Of a stretch of DNA of 64,000 bases, positions 54,633-64,000 are shown piece after piece. The position numbers and the translations under genes are program-made. Origin of the DNA: Enterovibrio sp. JCM 19048 (lineage in GTDB: Bacteria; Pseudomonadota; Gammaproteobacteria; Enterobacterales; Vibrionaceae); contig BAXE01000008.1 in assembly GCA_001310415.1 (NCBI GenBank), positions 1 to 64,000 of the forward strand, read 5' to 3'. The notes beneath the pieces were generated by a model that worked only from the letters and a program-made list of their open reading frames with translations, was not told the DNA's origin and did no database searches. Numbering within the stretch: position 1 is the stretch's first letter; each line of letters starts with the position of its first letter.

Positions 54633-55520
54633 CTACCCAAACAACTTCCTGAATTCGGTCGGTGTCATGCTCTTTGCCGACTTGAACTGGCGGTTAAAGT
54701 TCGACAGGTTGGTAAATCCTACCTTTTCCGCTACCACAGAAACCGGTTTATTTGACCGCACCAACAGTTCACAGGCCTTGCCGAGCCGGTAGTTCTTCAC
54801 GTAGTCGATAAAACTGTCGGCAAAATGTTTCTCAAACATCCGGTAGACGGAACTCTCACTCATGTGCAGGTGCTTGCATATATCCTGAACAGAAATTTGC
54901 GCGTGATAATGCTCGGCGATAAACTGCTGCGCTTTTTCCAGCTTGTCGAGGATGGGCGTGTCTTTTGCCACGTAAAAACAATACGGGCGAGAGGTCAGCG
55001 TCTGCGCCGATTTGTCTTCACAAAGCAGCATAAGGATTTCCATCACCCTGACAAACTGGGCGACAGGTTTAAGCTGCGACGCGCCATTCATCAAAGGGTA
55101 CAAGGCTTCAAACGTTGCTTTTGACAGCTTCAATCCTTTGTTGGCGCGTACCAACATGTCACTGACGGTAGACAATGCCGGCACGGTGACCACCAGGGAC
55201 TGAATCCAAGACTGATCAAGCCAGAGCACATGTGAACTGCTGGGTTGCTCCCGCGTTGCCGTGGATGCGGATCGAGTAAGCATGTGCGGTAAGCCGGGGC
55301 CGGTCAGGTAGGCATAGCCGTGTGCAGCCTCTCCGACATAGTCATCAATGATGATTTTTCCCGCGGAAACATCATGCGGGTCAAAGTACAGCACCAGCTC
55401 AATTTCGTCGTGGTAATGCCAACCGCACGGCACGCCGATAGTTGGTTCTGTGCAGTGGTAGTCGGCAAAGTGCCAGCTCGGGCTGACCGCTTTTTGAACA
55501 CGTTCAATGGTAGGTTTCAT
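54633..55520 (-). CDS. AraC-family transcriptional regulator
   Basis: 295 residues, intact. N-terminal cupin effector domain (CGWHYHDEIELVLYFDPHD), C-terminal two helix-turn-helix motifs (ISVQDICKHLHMSESSVYRMFEKHF and VSVVAEKVGFTNLSNFNRQFKSAKSMTPTEFRK). Divergent from the sugar-efflux MFS gene, the obvious target. It lies between flgL and the flagellins, where it has no expected flagellar role. Confidence 0.9.
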   Translation of the reverse strand: MKPTIERVQKAVSPSWHFADYHCTEPTIGVPCGWHYHDEIELVLYFDPHDVSAGKIIIDDYVGEAAHGYAYLTGPGLPHMLTRSASTATREQPSSSHVLWLDQSWIQSLVVTVPALSTVSDMLVRANKGLKLSKATFEALYPLMNGASQLKPVAQFVRVMEILMLLCEDKSAQTLTSRPYCFYVAKDTPILDKLEKAQQFIAEHYHAQISVQDICKHLHMSESSVYRMFEKHFADSFIDYVKNYRLGKACELLVRSNKPVSVVAEKVGFTNLSNFNRQFKSAKSMTPTEFRKLFG

Positions 55521-55615
55521 GGTGCCGCTTCATTGGATGATGGTTGTCGCTGAAACCATTTTTACCCAGCTTGTCAGTGAGTTGGAAGAAAATGAATGAA
55601 TAGTATCAGCGGTTG

Positions 55616-55631
55616 CTTGATAGCTATCACA
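55616..55631. promoter_or_regulatory. Candidate CRP-cAMP site between the AraC and MFS genes
   Basis: CTTGA-N6-TCACA: one perfect half site and one 3/5 half site, in the 215-base divergent gap. Weak to moderate by eye. Confidence 0.35.
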
Positions 55632-55735
55632 CGGGATGCATATTTGTCCCTAAACTGCATCACAATTAAGAAATTTCCAAACGCGCCGGAGTCCGGCCGT
55701 CAGAGTAAGAACACAATCCTTGTGAGAAAAGACAA

Positions 55736-56957
55736 ATGAAAAACTACGTTAGTTTTTTAACCAATAAAGCATCGCTTTGCTACTTGCTGGTCTGCCTGTT
55801 TGCAGGTCTTGGCGGCGGCTTTTTCTATCCATTATTAGGGATTTTTGTTGTCGATGGATTGCACGCGACACCACTCCAGATGGGTGTGTTTCTCGCGATT
55901 TCAATTTGCAGTGGTGTGATTGTTTCACAACGCATCGCCAAACTGTCTGATGTGGGCTGGGATCGACGCCAAATCATTTTGCTGTCTCAGAGCGCCTTTA
56001 TTGTCGTGATGTCCCTGTTTATGGTGATACGCGATTATTACCTCGCGCTGGTGGTGATGATTTTCATCTCAAGCATCACAGCGGCATCCATGCCTCAGAC
56101 CTTTGCCATTGGCCGAGAGTATGCGGATAAAAACCTGGGCGATAACAGCACGCTGTTTGTGTCGCTGATGCGCGCCATGATGTCCCTGTCATGGGTGATT
56201 GGCCCGCCGCTGGCGTTTATTTTGTACGATGCGTTTTGGCTTTAACGGGGCTTTCCTGTTTGCAGCGACAACCATGGCGATCTCTATCTGCATCGTTTGG
56301 AACATGTTTCCAGCGGCAAAAATCAAACAAGCCAGCGATGAGGGTGTGGCTGAGATCCGCCAGCCATGGCGTAAAATTCCGGGTGCACCGCTGTATCTTG
56401 GCGCGGTATTCATGTTGTTCTTTGCCAACAATATGTACGTGATGTCGCTGCCGTTGTATGTCACGAAGGAGCTTGAGTTGGCAGGGTCTGTGGCAGGCCA
56501 GTTACTGGGGTTGGCCGCTTTTGTTGAAATTCCTGTGATGGTGCTGGCCGGTCTCTGGGCGGCGAAGGTCGCGCCGCAGCGCCTGATGGTATTGAGCGCG
56601 GCATCCGCTTGCCTCTTTTATACCTTGCTGTTTAATGCCGATTCCCTGTGGCAAATGTACGCCCTGCAAATTTTGAACGGTATGGCCGTAGGTATCAGCG
56701 CGAGTCTGGGCATGGTGGTTATCCAGAACAAGATGCCAAACCAGATGGGCGTAGCAACCACGCTGTTTAACAACGCGATCATGATTGCCAGCCTGGCATC
56801 AAGTGTGACTGTGGGTGTGGTGGCAGAGCTGTACAACTACCATATGGTGATCCTCGCCATGCTGATGGCAGGGACTGGTGCGTTTTTCCTGCTGTTGCTC
56901 TCAGCGCGGGAAACAAGGAGTACGCCATGTTCTGCCAATCTGATGGCAGATGCGTAA
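55736..56957 (+). CDS. MFS sugar-efflux transporter, SetA/SetB-like (one frame break)
   Basis: About 407 residues with about 12 hydrophobic segments. GLGGGFFYPLLGIFVVDGLHATPLQMGVFLA near the N-terminus and SDVGWDRRQ in the 2-3 loop resemble the sugar efflux (Set) group. The break near 56233 is one extra T (DAF then WL stop; corrected DAFGFNGAFLFAAT). Pairs with the divergent AraC gene as a small regulated export unit. Substrate unknown. Confidence 0.82.
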
Positions 56958-56962
56958 AAGAC

Positions 56963-56987
56963 AAAGGTCAGCGTTTGCTGACCTTTT
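56963..56987. terminator. Terminator after the MFS gene
   Basis: AAAGGTCAGC / GCTGACCTTT stem, four-base loop, followed by T on the plus strand; also read from the minus-strand TPR gene. Confidence 0.85.
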
Positions 56988-57006
56988 TACATCTTGCTGC
57001 CAGACG

Positions 57007-59101
57007 TTAGATTGCCTGGATCTGGCGTGCGATGGTTTCCAGTAATGGGTATTTGTTTTCCAGCATAGGCGGGTAGAAGTAACCCAGCTCGGAATCGCTA
57101 TAAAGCGTCTGTGGCTGGGTGAAATCTGACGTTTCTGTACCGGCAAAGAAGACATGACAAGGGGTGCCGACGGCGGTGGTCAGGCGGTGAACTGCGGTAC
57201 CGGCAGTGACCACAGCGTCCAACGCTTTGATCACAGCGGCAGTGCCTTCAAAATCATCACGCAAATCCAAACCATTAAGCTGCACAATGCGCACGCCGGA
57301 AAGCTTTTCTATCTTATTCAGCTCTTTGCGGCAATCACCGTATTGCAGGTTTACAAACACAGTGTCCGGGCACTGCTTCACCAGATGCGCGGCTTCTTCA
57401 GCCACCAGATAGTGGATGTTCCGTGTTGCCGCCGCCAGGCCGCTTCGCCAGCAAATACCCACCAGGTTAGCTTCCGGGTTCGCTTTGCGAAGCGCTGCTA
57501 CCTGTGACTGCCAGTGCGCCTCGGTTTCCTGCGCCAGCTTGATATACGGCGACTGGTAAATGTGGCGGCCAAAGTTGGCAAAGCAAATTCCGGCAAGGCT
57601 GCCACCGGCAACCCAGGCGGTAATGTCAGACAGGACAGAATCCGGTATATCAATGTCCTGGCCATGATCCCGTTTCACCGGCACCATCACCGCTTCCGGA
57701 TACGCGCGGGAAAGGATGGCTTCCAGACGCGGATCGCAGGCAACATACACTTTTTTGGCATTCTCCAGCACCATTGCCAGATTGTGGAAATAGAGGATTT
57801 CATCCCCCACGCCCTGCTCAGGCATCACCAGTACTACATCGTCTTTCGGGCGTTCAAGGTTCCATTGTGGAACATTGCCGTTGTACTGCAGGCGGCGGTT
57901 ACAGGTGATACCCAGTTCGTTGGCGCGGTAATAATTTTCCCATTCACCCAGGGTGCGGTAGACAAAGCTGATATTAAAGCCCGCTTCGATATCCTGCGGA
58001 TGCTGGGCAATATACTCTTCCAGCAAGGCTTTCGACGTATTGGCTTCACCTTTGTACCAGAGCACTTCCGCTAAATACGTGGAAAGGCGCTGTTTGTTTT
58101 CAGGTGTTGCCACACGGGCAGCCTGCTGGATGTGCTTTTGACAGGCGGTAATGGCCGCCGGGGTAAAGTTGTGGCGCGCACGCAAAAGCTGAAAACTGGC
58201 GGTAGCGAGGCGGTTCAGCAAATCGGCATCTTCAGGGTGCTGTTTGATAAAGCCGCTTGCCTGACGGTAAGCCTCCAGCCAGTTTTGCTCCTTTTCAAAG
58301 CTCAGAACCAACAGACGGCAGAAGATCGCATCCTCTGGCCAGTGCTGCAGTCCAAACCGGGCATGGGTACGAGCAGCCGGGTAGTCATCAATTTTGATTG
58401 CGCTGTGGCTGAGCAGGACGACAGTCTCTTTATCTGAATTATCTTGCTCGAAAGCGCGCAACAAGTGCTGGCGTGCCAGCCCGTATTTTTCCTCACCCAG
58501 ATAAATTTTTGCCAACCCCAGCAGGCTGCGGCACATCTCCCGCCACATTCATGACGGCATTAAACAAGAGCTTGGCCTGGTCGAGATTGCCGGTTGCCAC
58601 CATTTGCCCTGCCAGTGAGAGGGTTTCCTCCACTTCCTGCTTCAGGGCGCTCTGTTTTTGTGTGGAAACGGCATCCATTTGCTTGGCAGTGCGACGACTT
58701 TCGCCGCGTTGCCCGGTCGCCGCGGTAAGTTGTTGCCGCAGAGCGAGAAGTTCTTGGTTGGTCGGGGCAACATCCAGCAAGGCATCAACAATTTCCAGCG
58801 CTTCTTTATTGGCGCCGTGTTGAGCCAGTAAATGAGCCTTATCAAATAAAATTGAGGCATCACCCGGTGATACCGACAGCGCGTGGTCGAGCTTTCTCAG
58901 CGCGGCTTGCCACTGTCCTTCCTCGCTGTCGAGAACGGCAAGTACCTGCAGTACAGGCACTGCATCCGGTGCATGGTTCAGGATTTGTTCGAATACTTCG
59001 CGGGCTTCACCTTTTTTCTGGTGTTGATAGAGCGAAACGCCATGCTCAAACGCCTGTTCCAGTGTCATTGCACTTTCATTGGTCTGGGTGGGATTGGTCA
59101 T
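57007..59101 (-). CDS. TPR protein with GT9-like glycosyltransferase C-terminus (one frame break)
   Basis: About 698 residues. The N-terminal half is built of tetratricopeptide-like helices (AFEHGVSLYQHQKKGEAREVF, then further repeats to about residue 400). The C-terminal half has MPEQGVGDEILYFHNLAMVL, VGICWRSGLAAATRNIHYL and ALDAVVTAGTAVHRLTTAVG. This is the pattern of TPR-linked, heptosyltransferase-fold glycosyltransferases (usual form: EQGLGD, W-S-G, D-TAV-H-A). A break near 58540 joins GDVPR to SLLGLAKIYLGEE. It lies directly before the flagellin genes on the opposite strand. Flagellin glycosylation is an inference from position. Confidence 0.78.
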
Positions 59102-59568
59102 ATCGGATCCGTGTGGTTGTGAACGCGAATTGTGCTTCTTTTATTTACTGTGTTGTTCAGCAAATACCGTGCCGAAAGGCGCGTCATTACTGGAAAAAAC
59201 GCTTTCTCCCTGTTTCGGCGGCAAAAATCGACTCGCTTTATTTGTGAGTCACCACTCTTATTTATAGGATCTGGTGCTATGTTTATGAAGAGGCAATTAA
59301 CGGGGCGGCAATTTGCCGATTTTCTTGAGGGAAAAATGAAAAATTTGCCGTTTTAGCGATCTCTCCCCGCTCTGTTTGTTTCTAACTTAATGAAAAATAA
59401 GACTTTCCAAAAATTGGCATGCAAATTGAATATGATTAGGCATGAGGTGGCATTTCTGAGATGGCACCGTTCCTGAAAACGAATTGAAGGCTGGTCCCGC
59501 TTAACAATCGGACTTTTTGTCGCGGGTAGGCTGTTTCGCAACAAACGCGAAAGTCAAAGGAGAGCAAA
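59102..59568. other. Long intergenic region upstream of the first flagellin
   Basis: About 467 bases between divergent genes. It holds the sigma54-like flagellin promoter at 59415-59430 and a roughly 110-base leader; nothing else is supported. Confidence 0.55.
59415..59430 (+). promoter_or_regulatory. Candidate sigma54 promoter of the first flagellin
   Basis: TGGCATG-N4-TTGAA, the same A-for-C change in the -12 element as upstream of flgK. It suggests this flagellin is the sigma54-dependent core flagellin (FlaA type in Vibrio). Confidence 0.65.
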
Positions 59569-60710
59569 ATGGGTGTAACAGTTAACACCAACGTGTCTGC
59601 GATGACTGCGCAGCGTTACCTGAATAAGTCGACAAATGAGCTGAATACGTCGATGGAACGCTTGTCGTCTGGTAGTCGGATCAACAGTGCGAAAGATGAC
59701 GCCGCTGGTCTGCAGATCTCAAACCGACTCATTGCCCAAACGCGTGGTCTGGATGTTGCGATGCGTAATGCCAACGACGGCATTTCAATTGCACAAACCG
59801 CAGAAGGTGCGATGCAGGAATCGACCAACATTCTGCAACGTATGCGTGACCTGTCCCTGCAGTCAGCAAACGGTGCCAATGGCACGGAAGAGCGTAAAGC
59901 GATTCAGGAAGAGGTGGCAGCACTTCAGGACGAACTTAACCGTATTGCTGAAACGACAGCATTCGGCGGTCGCAGACTGTTGAACGGTTCATTCGGTGAA
60001 GCATCATTCCAAATCGGTGCGGACTCCGGTGAGGCAATTATCATGGGCCTGACCAGTATCCGTGCAGATGATTTCCGCATGGGCGGCACTGAGTTTGTGG
60101 CACTCAAAGCAAATCCGCGGGTTGGGAAGTGTCCGGCACAGCGGCAACGCTGACCATGAACTTCACAACCAAAGCGGGTAACACCATCAATATCTCTATC
60201 GACGCCAAAGCCGGTGACGATATCGAGGAAGTGGCGACCTTTATTAACGGTCAGTCTGACGAGATGGTGACGGCGTCTGTCGACGATAACGGCCAATTGC
60301 AGATCTTCGTTGCAGAAGAGAAGCTGCAGGGCAATGTCACCTTCGGTGGCGGCCTGGCAACGTCACTGGGCTTTGTGACCGGTGCGGGTGCAGCAGTCAC
60401 TACACAGGACATTAACGTAAGTAATGTCGGTGGTGCGCAAATGGCGGTGGGTGTGATCGATTCTGCGATGCAGTATATCGACAGCCAGCGTGCAGATCTG
60501 GGTGCGAAGCAAAACCGACTCAGCCACACTATCAGCAACTTGTCGAACATCCAGGAAAACGTGTCTGCGTCTAACAGCCGCATCCGTGACACGGATTTTG
60601 CCAAGGAAACGACAGAGCTTACCAAAGGCCAAATCCTGCAACAGGCAAGTACCTCGATTCTGGCGCAGGCCAAGCAGCTGCCTCAAGCGGCACTCAACCT
60701 GCTTCAGTAA
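59569..60710 (+). CDS. flaA: Flagellin 1, FlaA-like (one frame break)
   Basis: About 380 residues. Conserved N-terminus ([40 protein letters not shown]) and C-terminus ([37 protein letters not shown]) flank a variable middle. One base is lost near 60118, in the variable region. The sigma54-like promoter upstream suggests it corresponds to FlaA. Main filament subunit. Confidence 0.92.
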
Positions 60711-60728
60711 CCGGTTACCCGGTATTAG

Positions 60729-60758
60729 AAAAAAGCGGCAATGGTTTGCCGCTTTTTT
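60729..60758 (+). terminator. Terminator of flagellin 1
   Basis: AAAAGCGGCAA / TTTGCCGCTTTT hairpin with T tract. Confidence 0.85.
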
Positions 60759-61085
60759 GCGTTCAATTTCAGGTGGTTATCATCTAGCCTCTCGTATTTC
60801 CCTGTCTTTTTTGCCGTTTTAATTTTCCGCTAATTCAATGCCTTGCCTCTATTCTCCCGAAATTTTTCATTTGCCTGCCTAAAGTTTTCCCCGTCGCGGG
60901 CGAAAACTACAGGTAGCACCATGATATTGCGCTGTTTCTCCCCGGATTCTGGGGTGTAAAAAAAATAGGAAAAAAGGTGTAAAGGTTTTTCCAAGCGTGC
61001 CGTTACATGGGTTGTGAGAGATTTAGAACTGGTTTTCCCTGGGTTGCTGGGCGGAAGCCGGACTTAGTACCAAAGGAGAATAGTT
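60759..61085. other. Intergenic region with the flagellin 2 promoter
   Basis: About 327 bases; contains the sigma28-like promoter at 60880-60906 and a leader of about 170 bases. AAAGGAG precedes the start codon. Nothing else supported. Confidence 0.6.
60880..60906 (+). promoter_or_regulatory. Sigma28 promoter of flagellin 2
   Basis: TAAAGTTT-N11-GGCGAAAA: perfect -35, -10 with two changes from GCCGATAA, 180 bases before the gene. Confidence 0.72.
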
Positions 61086-62225
61086 ATGGCTATTACAGTA
61101 AACACTAACGTGCCTGCAATGACCGCTCAGCGCTACCTGAACAGCTCAACTGATTCGTTGAACGCGTCAATGGAACGTCTGTCTTCAGGCTTCCGTATTA
61201 ACAGCGCGAAAGACGATGCAGCAGGCCTGCAAATTTCTAACCGCTTGATTGCACAAAGCCGTGGTCTGGACGTCGCAGTACGTAACGCCAACGACGGTAT
61301 CTCCATGTCGCAAACCGCTGAAGGTGCGATGGAAGAATCAAGCAACATCCTGCAACGTATGCGTGACCTGTCGCTGCAATCTGCTAACGGTGCGAACGGT
61401 ACCGAAGAGCGTAAAGCGATTCAGGAAGAAGTTGTTGCCCTGCAAGACGAACTGAACCGTATCGCAGAAACCACCTCTTTCGGTGGTGCAAAACTGCTGA
61501 ACGGCACCTTCGGAACCAAAGCGTTCCAGATTGGTGCGGATGCCGGTGAAGCCGTGATGATGGACTTCAAAAACATCCGTGCTGACGAAGCAATGATGGG
61601 TGGTGCAACGTACAAAGCGACCGTTGCTGCATCTGTAGACATGGCTGCGTGGACCGCAACTGGCGGCGCTACCCTGACCATGAACATCACTAACGCCGAC
61701 GGTTCAACTGCAACACTGAACATCGCAGCGAAAGCAGGCGACGACGTTGAAGAAATCGCGACCTACATCAACGGTAACGCAGACAGCAAAGTTTCTGCAT
61801 CTGTGTCTGAAAACGGCGAGCTACAAATCGTTTCAGCATCAGGTTCAAGCGTTGCGTTCTCTGGTGCATTGGCAACTTCGCTGGGCATGGCAGGTGCAGC
61901 GAAAGTTGACGAAACTATCCAGAACGTGGACGTGAGCACCGTGGGTGGTTCTCAGAAAGCGGTTGGTCTTATCGATAACGCAATGCAGTACATCGATTCA
62001 CACCGCGCAGAGCTGGGTGCGAAGCAAAACCGTCTGAGCCACGCGATTGCGAACCTGGACAACATCAACGAAAACGTGAGCGCGTCTAACAGCCGTATCC
62101 GTGACGTTGACTTCGCGAAAGAAACTACACAGTTCACCAAATCTCAGATCCTGCAGCAGTCTGGTACGTCTATACTTGCACAAGCGAAGCAAGCACCGTC
62201 AGCTGCACTGAGCCTGTTAGGCTAA
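61086..62225 (+). CDS. Flagellin 2
   Basis: 379 residues, intact. Same terminal domains as flagellin 1; the variable middle differs ([21 protein letters not shown]). Transcribed from a sigma28-type promoter, so a late flagellin like the secondary flagellins of Vibrio. Confidence 0.95.
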   Translation: MAITVNTNVPAMTAQRYLNSSTDSLNASMERLSSGFRINSAKDDAAGLQISNRLIAQSRGLDVAVRNANDGISMSQTAEGAMEESSNILQRMRDLSLQSANGANGTEERKAIQEEVVALQDELNRIAETTSFGGAKLLNGTFGTKAFQIGADAGEAVMMDFKNIRADEAMMGGATYKATVAASVDMAAWTATGGATLTMNITNADGSTATLNIAAKAGDDVEEIATYINGNADSKVSASVSENGELQIVSASGSSVAFSGALATSLGMAGAAKVDETIQNVDVSTVGGSQKAVGLIDNAMQYIDSHRAELGAKQNRLSHAIANLDNINENVSASNSRIRDVDFAKETTQFTKSQILQQSGTSILAQAKQAPSAALSLLG

Positions 62226-62242
62226 TAGATAGTAGCCATTAC

Positions 62243-62269
62243 TGACGGTGAGCTTGCCACTCACCGTCA
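62243..62269 (+). other. Hairpin between flagellin 2 and flaG
   Basis: TGACGGTGAG / CTCACCGTCA, a perfect 10-bp stem with a 7-base loop and no T tract. It sits 17 bases after the flagellin stop and may stabilise flagellin mRNA or reduce read-through into flaG. Confidence 0.55.
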
Positions 62270-62293
62270 ATAGCTAACAGGAGGTGAACTACG

Positions 62294-62715
62294 ATGGACA
62301 TATCATCCGTTTCGACGTCATCCCTGTCTCATGTGACTCCACAGTCAGGCACGAAAGTTGCTAGCAGTAAACAATCTGTGGAGGGGACCCAACCCAACAT
62401 CACGAACCAGCAGAAGATGGCTGAGAGTGTTGAAAAGCTGTCACAGCGTCGTGTTGAACAGCTAACCGCCTTGAAGATACCCGCAAGCTGCAACAGGATC
62501 AGCTGGAAATGCTGGTAGAGCGACTGGATGAGTTTGTGTCTACCTTTAACAAAGGCTTGGCGTTCCGACTTGATGAGGATACTGGAAGAAGCGTTATCAC
62601 TGTTTACGAAATGAGTAGCGGTGACATCATTCGCCAAATCCCTGAAAAAGAAATGCTTGAGCTGGCACAGCAACTGTCCCTTCATGCGAGGGGGCTGGTT
62701 GCAGAAAAGGTATAA
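62294..62715 (+). CDS. flaG: Flagellar protein FlaG (one frame break)
   Basis: About 140 residues. The N-terminal half is low-complexity; the C-terminal FlaG domain is DRLDEFVSTFNKGLAFRLDEDTG-like and VITVYEMSSGDIIRQIPEKEMLELAQQL. One A is lost near 62473 (VEQLNRLEDTRKLQQDQ). Affects filament length in related bacteria. GGAGG precedes the ATG. Confidence 0.92.
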
Positions 62716-62730
62716 ATGAGGTGAGTTAAA

Positions 62731-64000
62731 ATGGGTTTAAGCGCGACCGGCCTTGGCAGTGGAATGGACATCAGTTCCATGGTCAACAAAATTGTTGAGG
62801 CAGAGCGTGCGCCCAAACAAGAGCGTATCGTCAAGGGCTTAAACGATGTTGAAACTAACATCAGCGCTTACGGTAGACTCAAAACTTCCCTCGATACGAT
62901 GAAAGATATGATGTATGACTTTCGTCGTAACAACACCTTCGCGGCGCGGAGTTCAGTTTCGGATAACCCTGAAACTGTCTCCGCCTCCGCTGACCACCAA
63001 GCCGTAACCGGCGTCTATTCCATCGATGTTCAGCAACTCGCCCAATCCCATAAACTGGTTTCTGACGGCCTCAACCCGAAAGCGAAATTTGGTGAAGGAC
63101 AACTGGTTTTAAGCCTGGGTGGACGCAGTGCGACCATTGATATTGAACAAAGCAAAAGTTCTCTGCTGGATATTGTCCGCACCATTAACAGCCATCCTTC
63201 CAATCCAGGCATAAAAGCTTCTGTCATCAATGACGACAGTGGCGCGCGCTTGATTCTGGGCGGGGACAAAACCGGCAAAGGCAACCAAATTTCTGTCGCG
63301 GTAAACGCGCCGCTCACCAGCCCGCTAATGGCAATGGAATACAAACCGGGCGCAGAAATGAACGCCATGAATGAAATGCAGTCAGCAAAAGATGCGCGCA
63401 TTGTCATTGATGGACTTGCCACGGTTTCCAGCGGCACCAATACCTTCTCCGACGCGATTCGTGGCGTCGAGATTTCGGTATCCCAGCTCACCAAGGCAGA
63501 AGATGGTCCGGTGACCGTGACCGTCGATGAAGACCGCGACAAAGTCAAAGCGTCGCTGGAAGAGTTCGTGGATGCCTACAACGCTTTCTACCAAGTCACC
63601 AAAGCGTTGGCAAAATACGACCCGGAAACCCAACAGGGCGGCCCGTTGGTCGGCGACAGTGTCATCCGCTCCGCGGTGAGCCAGATGCGCTCCCTGTTTT
63701 CAACCCCGATTGAAGCGCGCCGGATTCACTTAAAACCCTTAGCGAGCTGGGGATTGCGACCACAATGGATGGGCGGCTGGAAATCAACTACAGCATGCTC
63801 GACAAGCAATTGACGCAAAACTTTTCTGCGTTGGAAGGCTTCTTTGGTGACAACGACGGTTTTGCGCGTAAGGTTGAAGAAACTGTCAAAGATTTTACCG
63901 GGATAGGCGGGGCAATCCGTAACCGTGAGTCTACCTTGGGTGATCGCCGCATGCGCCTTGAAGATGAGCAGACAAAACTGGATCGCCGTATGGAAGATCT
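62731..64000 (+). CDS. fliD: Flagellar filament cap protein FliD, partial (one frame break)
   Basis: Runs off the end of the window; about 423 residues visible of an expected 450-670. SATGLGSGMDISSMVNKIVEAERAPKQERI is the FliD N-terminus; ASLEEFVDAYNAFYQVTKAL and LTQNFSALEGFFGDNDGFARKVEETVKDF are the FliD_C region. One G is lost near 63713 (PIE-GAPDSLKTLSELGIAT). Filament cap that folds flagellin at the tip; 15 bases after flaG. Confidence 0.94.

Overview
The window is a piece of a gammaproteobacterial chromosome, almost certainly from the family Vibrionaceae. The pointers are a polar-flagellum cluster with the vibrio-type H-ring/outer-membrane genes flgT, flgO and flgP, sigma54- and sigma28-type flagellar promoters, a second SecDF pair, a chitin-type LPMO, the cysZ-cysK-ptsH-ptsI-crr order, and zipA and ligA lying close together. 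A Grimontia- or Enterovibrio-like genus fits the roughly 50% GC and the gene set, but that is inference. No rRNA, CRISPR array or transposase was seen.

Region 1 (1-17.7 kb) is a sugar and glycopeptide catabolic island built from two operons that converge on a shared terminator near 11.08 kb. The plus-strand operon encodes an orphan fructose-type EIIB, a GH2 beta-mannosidase, a complete family-5-type ABC importer (binding protein, two permeases, two ATPases), an M17 aminopeptidase and a glycosylasparaginase. The minus-strand operon encodes a PTS EIIBC, an EIIA, a GH38 alpha-mannosidase and an RpiR regulator. An AraC regulator is divergent from it. All the hydrolases lack signal peptides, so they would act in the cytoplasm on imported material. 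Together the set looks like a pathway for dismantling N-linked glycan/asparagine conjugates; this is inferred from gene content.

Region 2 (17.7-37.1 kb) is mostly housekeeping: crr, ptsI, ptsH, cysK, cysZ, zipA, ligA, gltX and a tRNA-Arg(CCT). A secreted LPMO, a second SecDF pair and a small hypothetical protein sit between zipA and ligA. Two closely related porins flank gltX, with a DUF2057-type protein and a tiny secreted protein beside them.

Region 3 (37.1-64 kb) is a flagellar and chemotaxis cluster: flgT, flgO, flgP, flgN, flgM, flgA, cheV, cheR, flgB to flgL, two flagellins, flaG and the start of fliD. Between flgL and the flagellins is an insertion of an AraC regulator, a sugar-efflux MFS transporter and a TPR-glycosyltransferase-like protein. 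Between flgJ and flgK is a repeat-containing membrane protein. Several promoters fit the class II/III flagellar hierarchy.

A pervasive property of this window is single-base indels. About 50 frame breaks, nearly all apparent one-base losses in short homopolymers, hit about 30 genes, including essential ligA and most flagellar genes. They look like sequencing or assembly errors rather than gene decay, so the broken genes are annotated here as single CDSs spanning their full extent.
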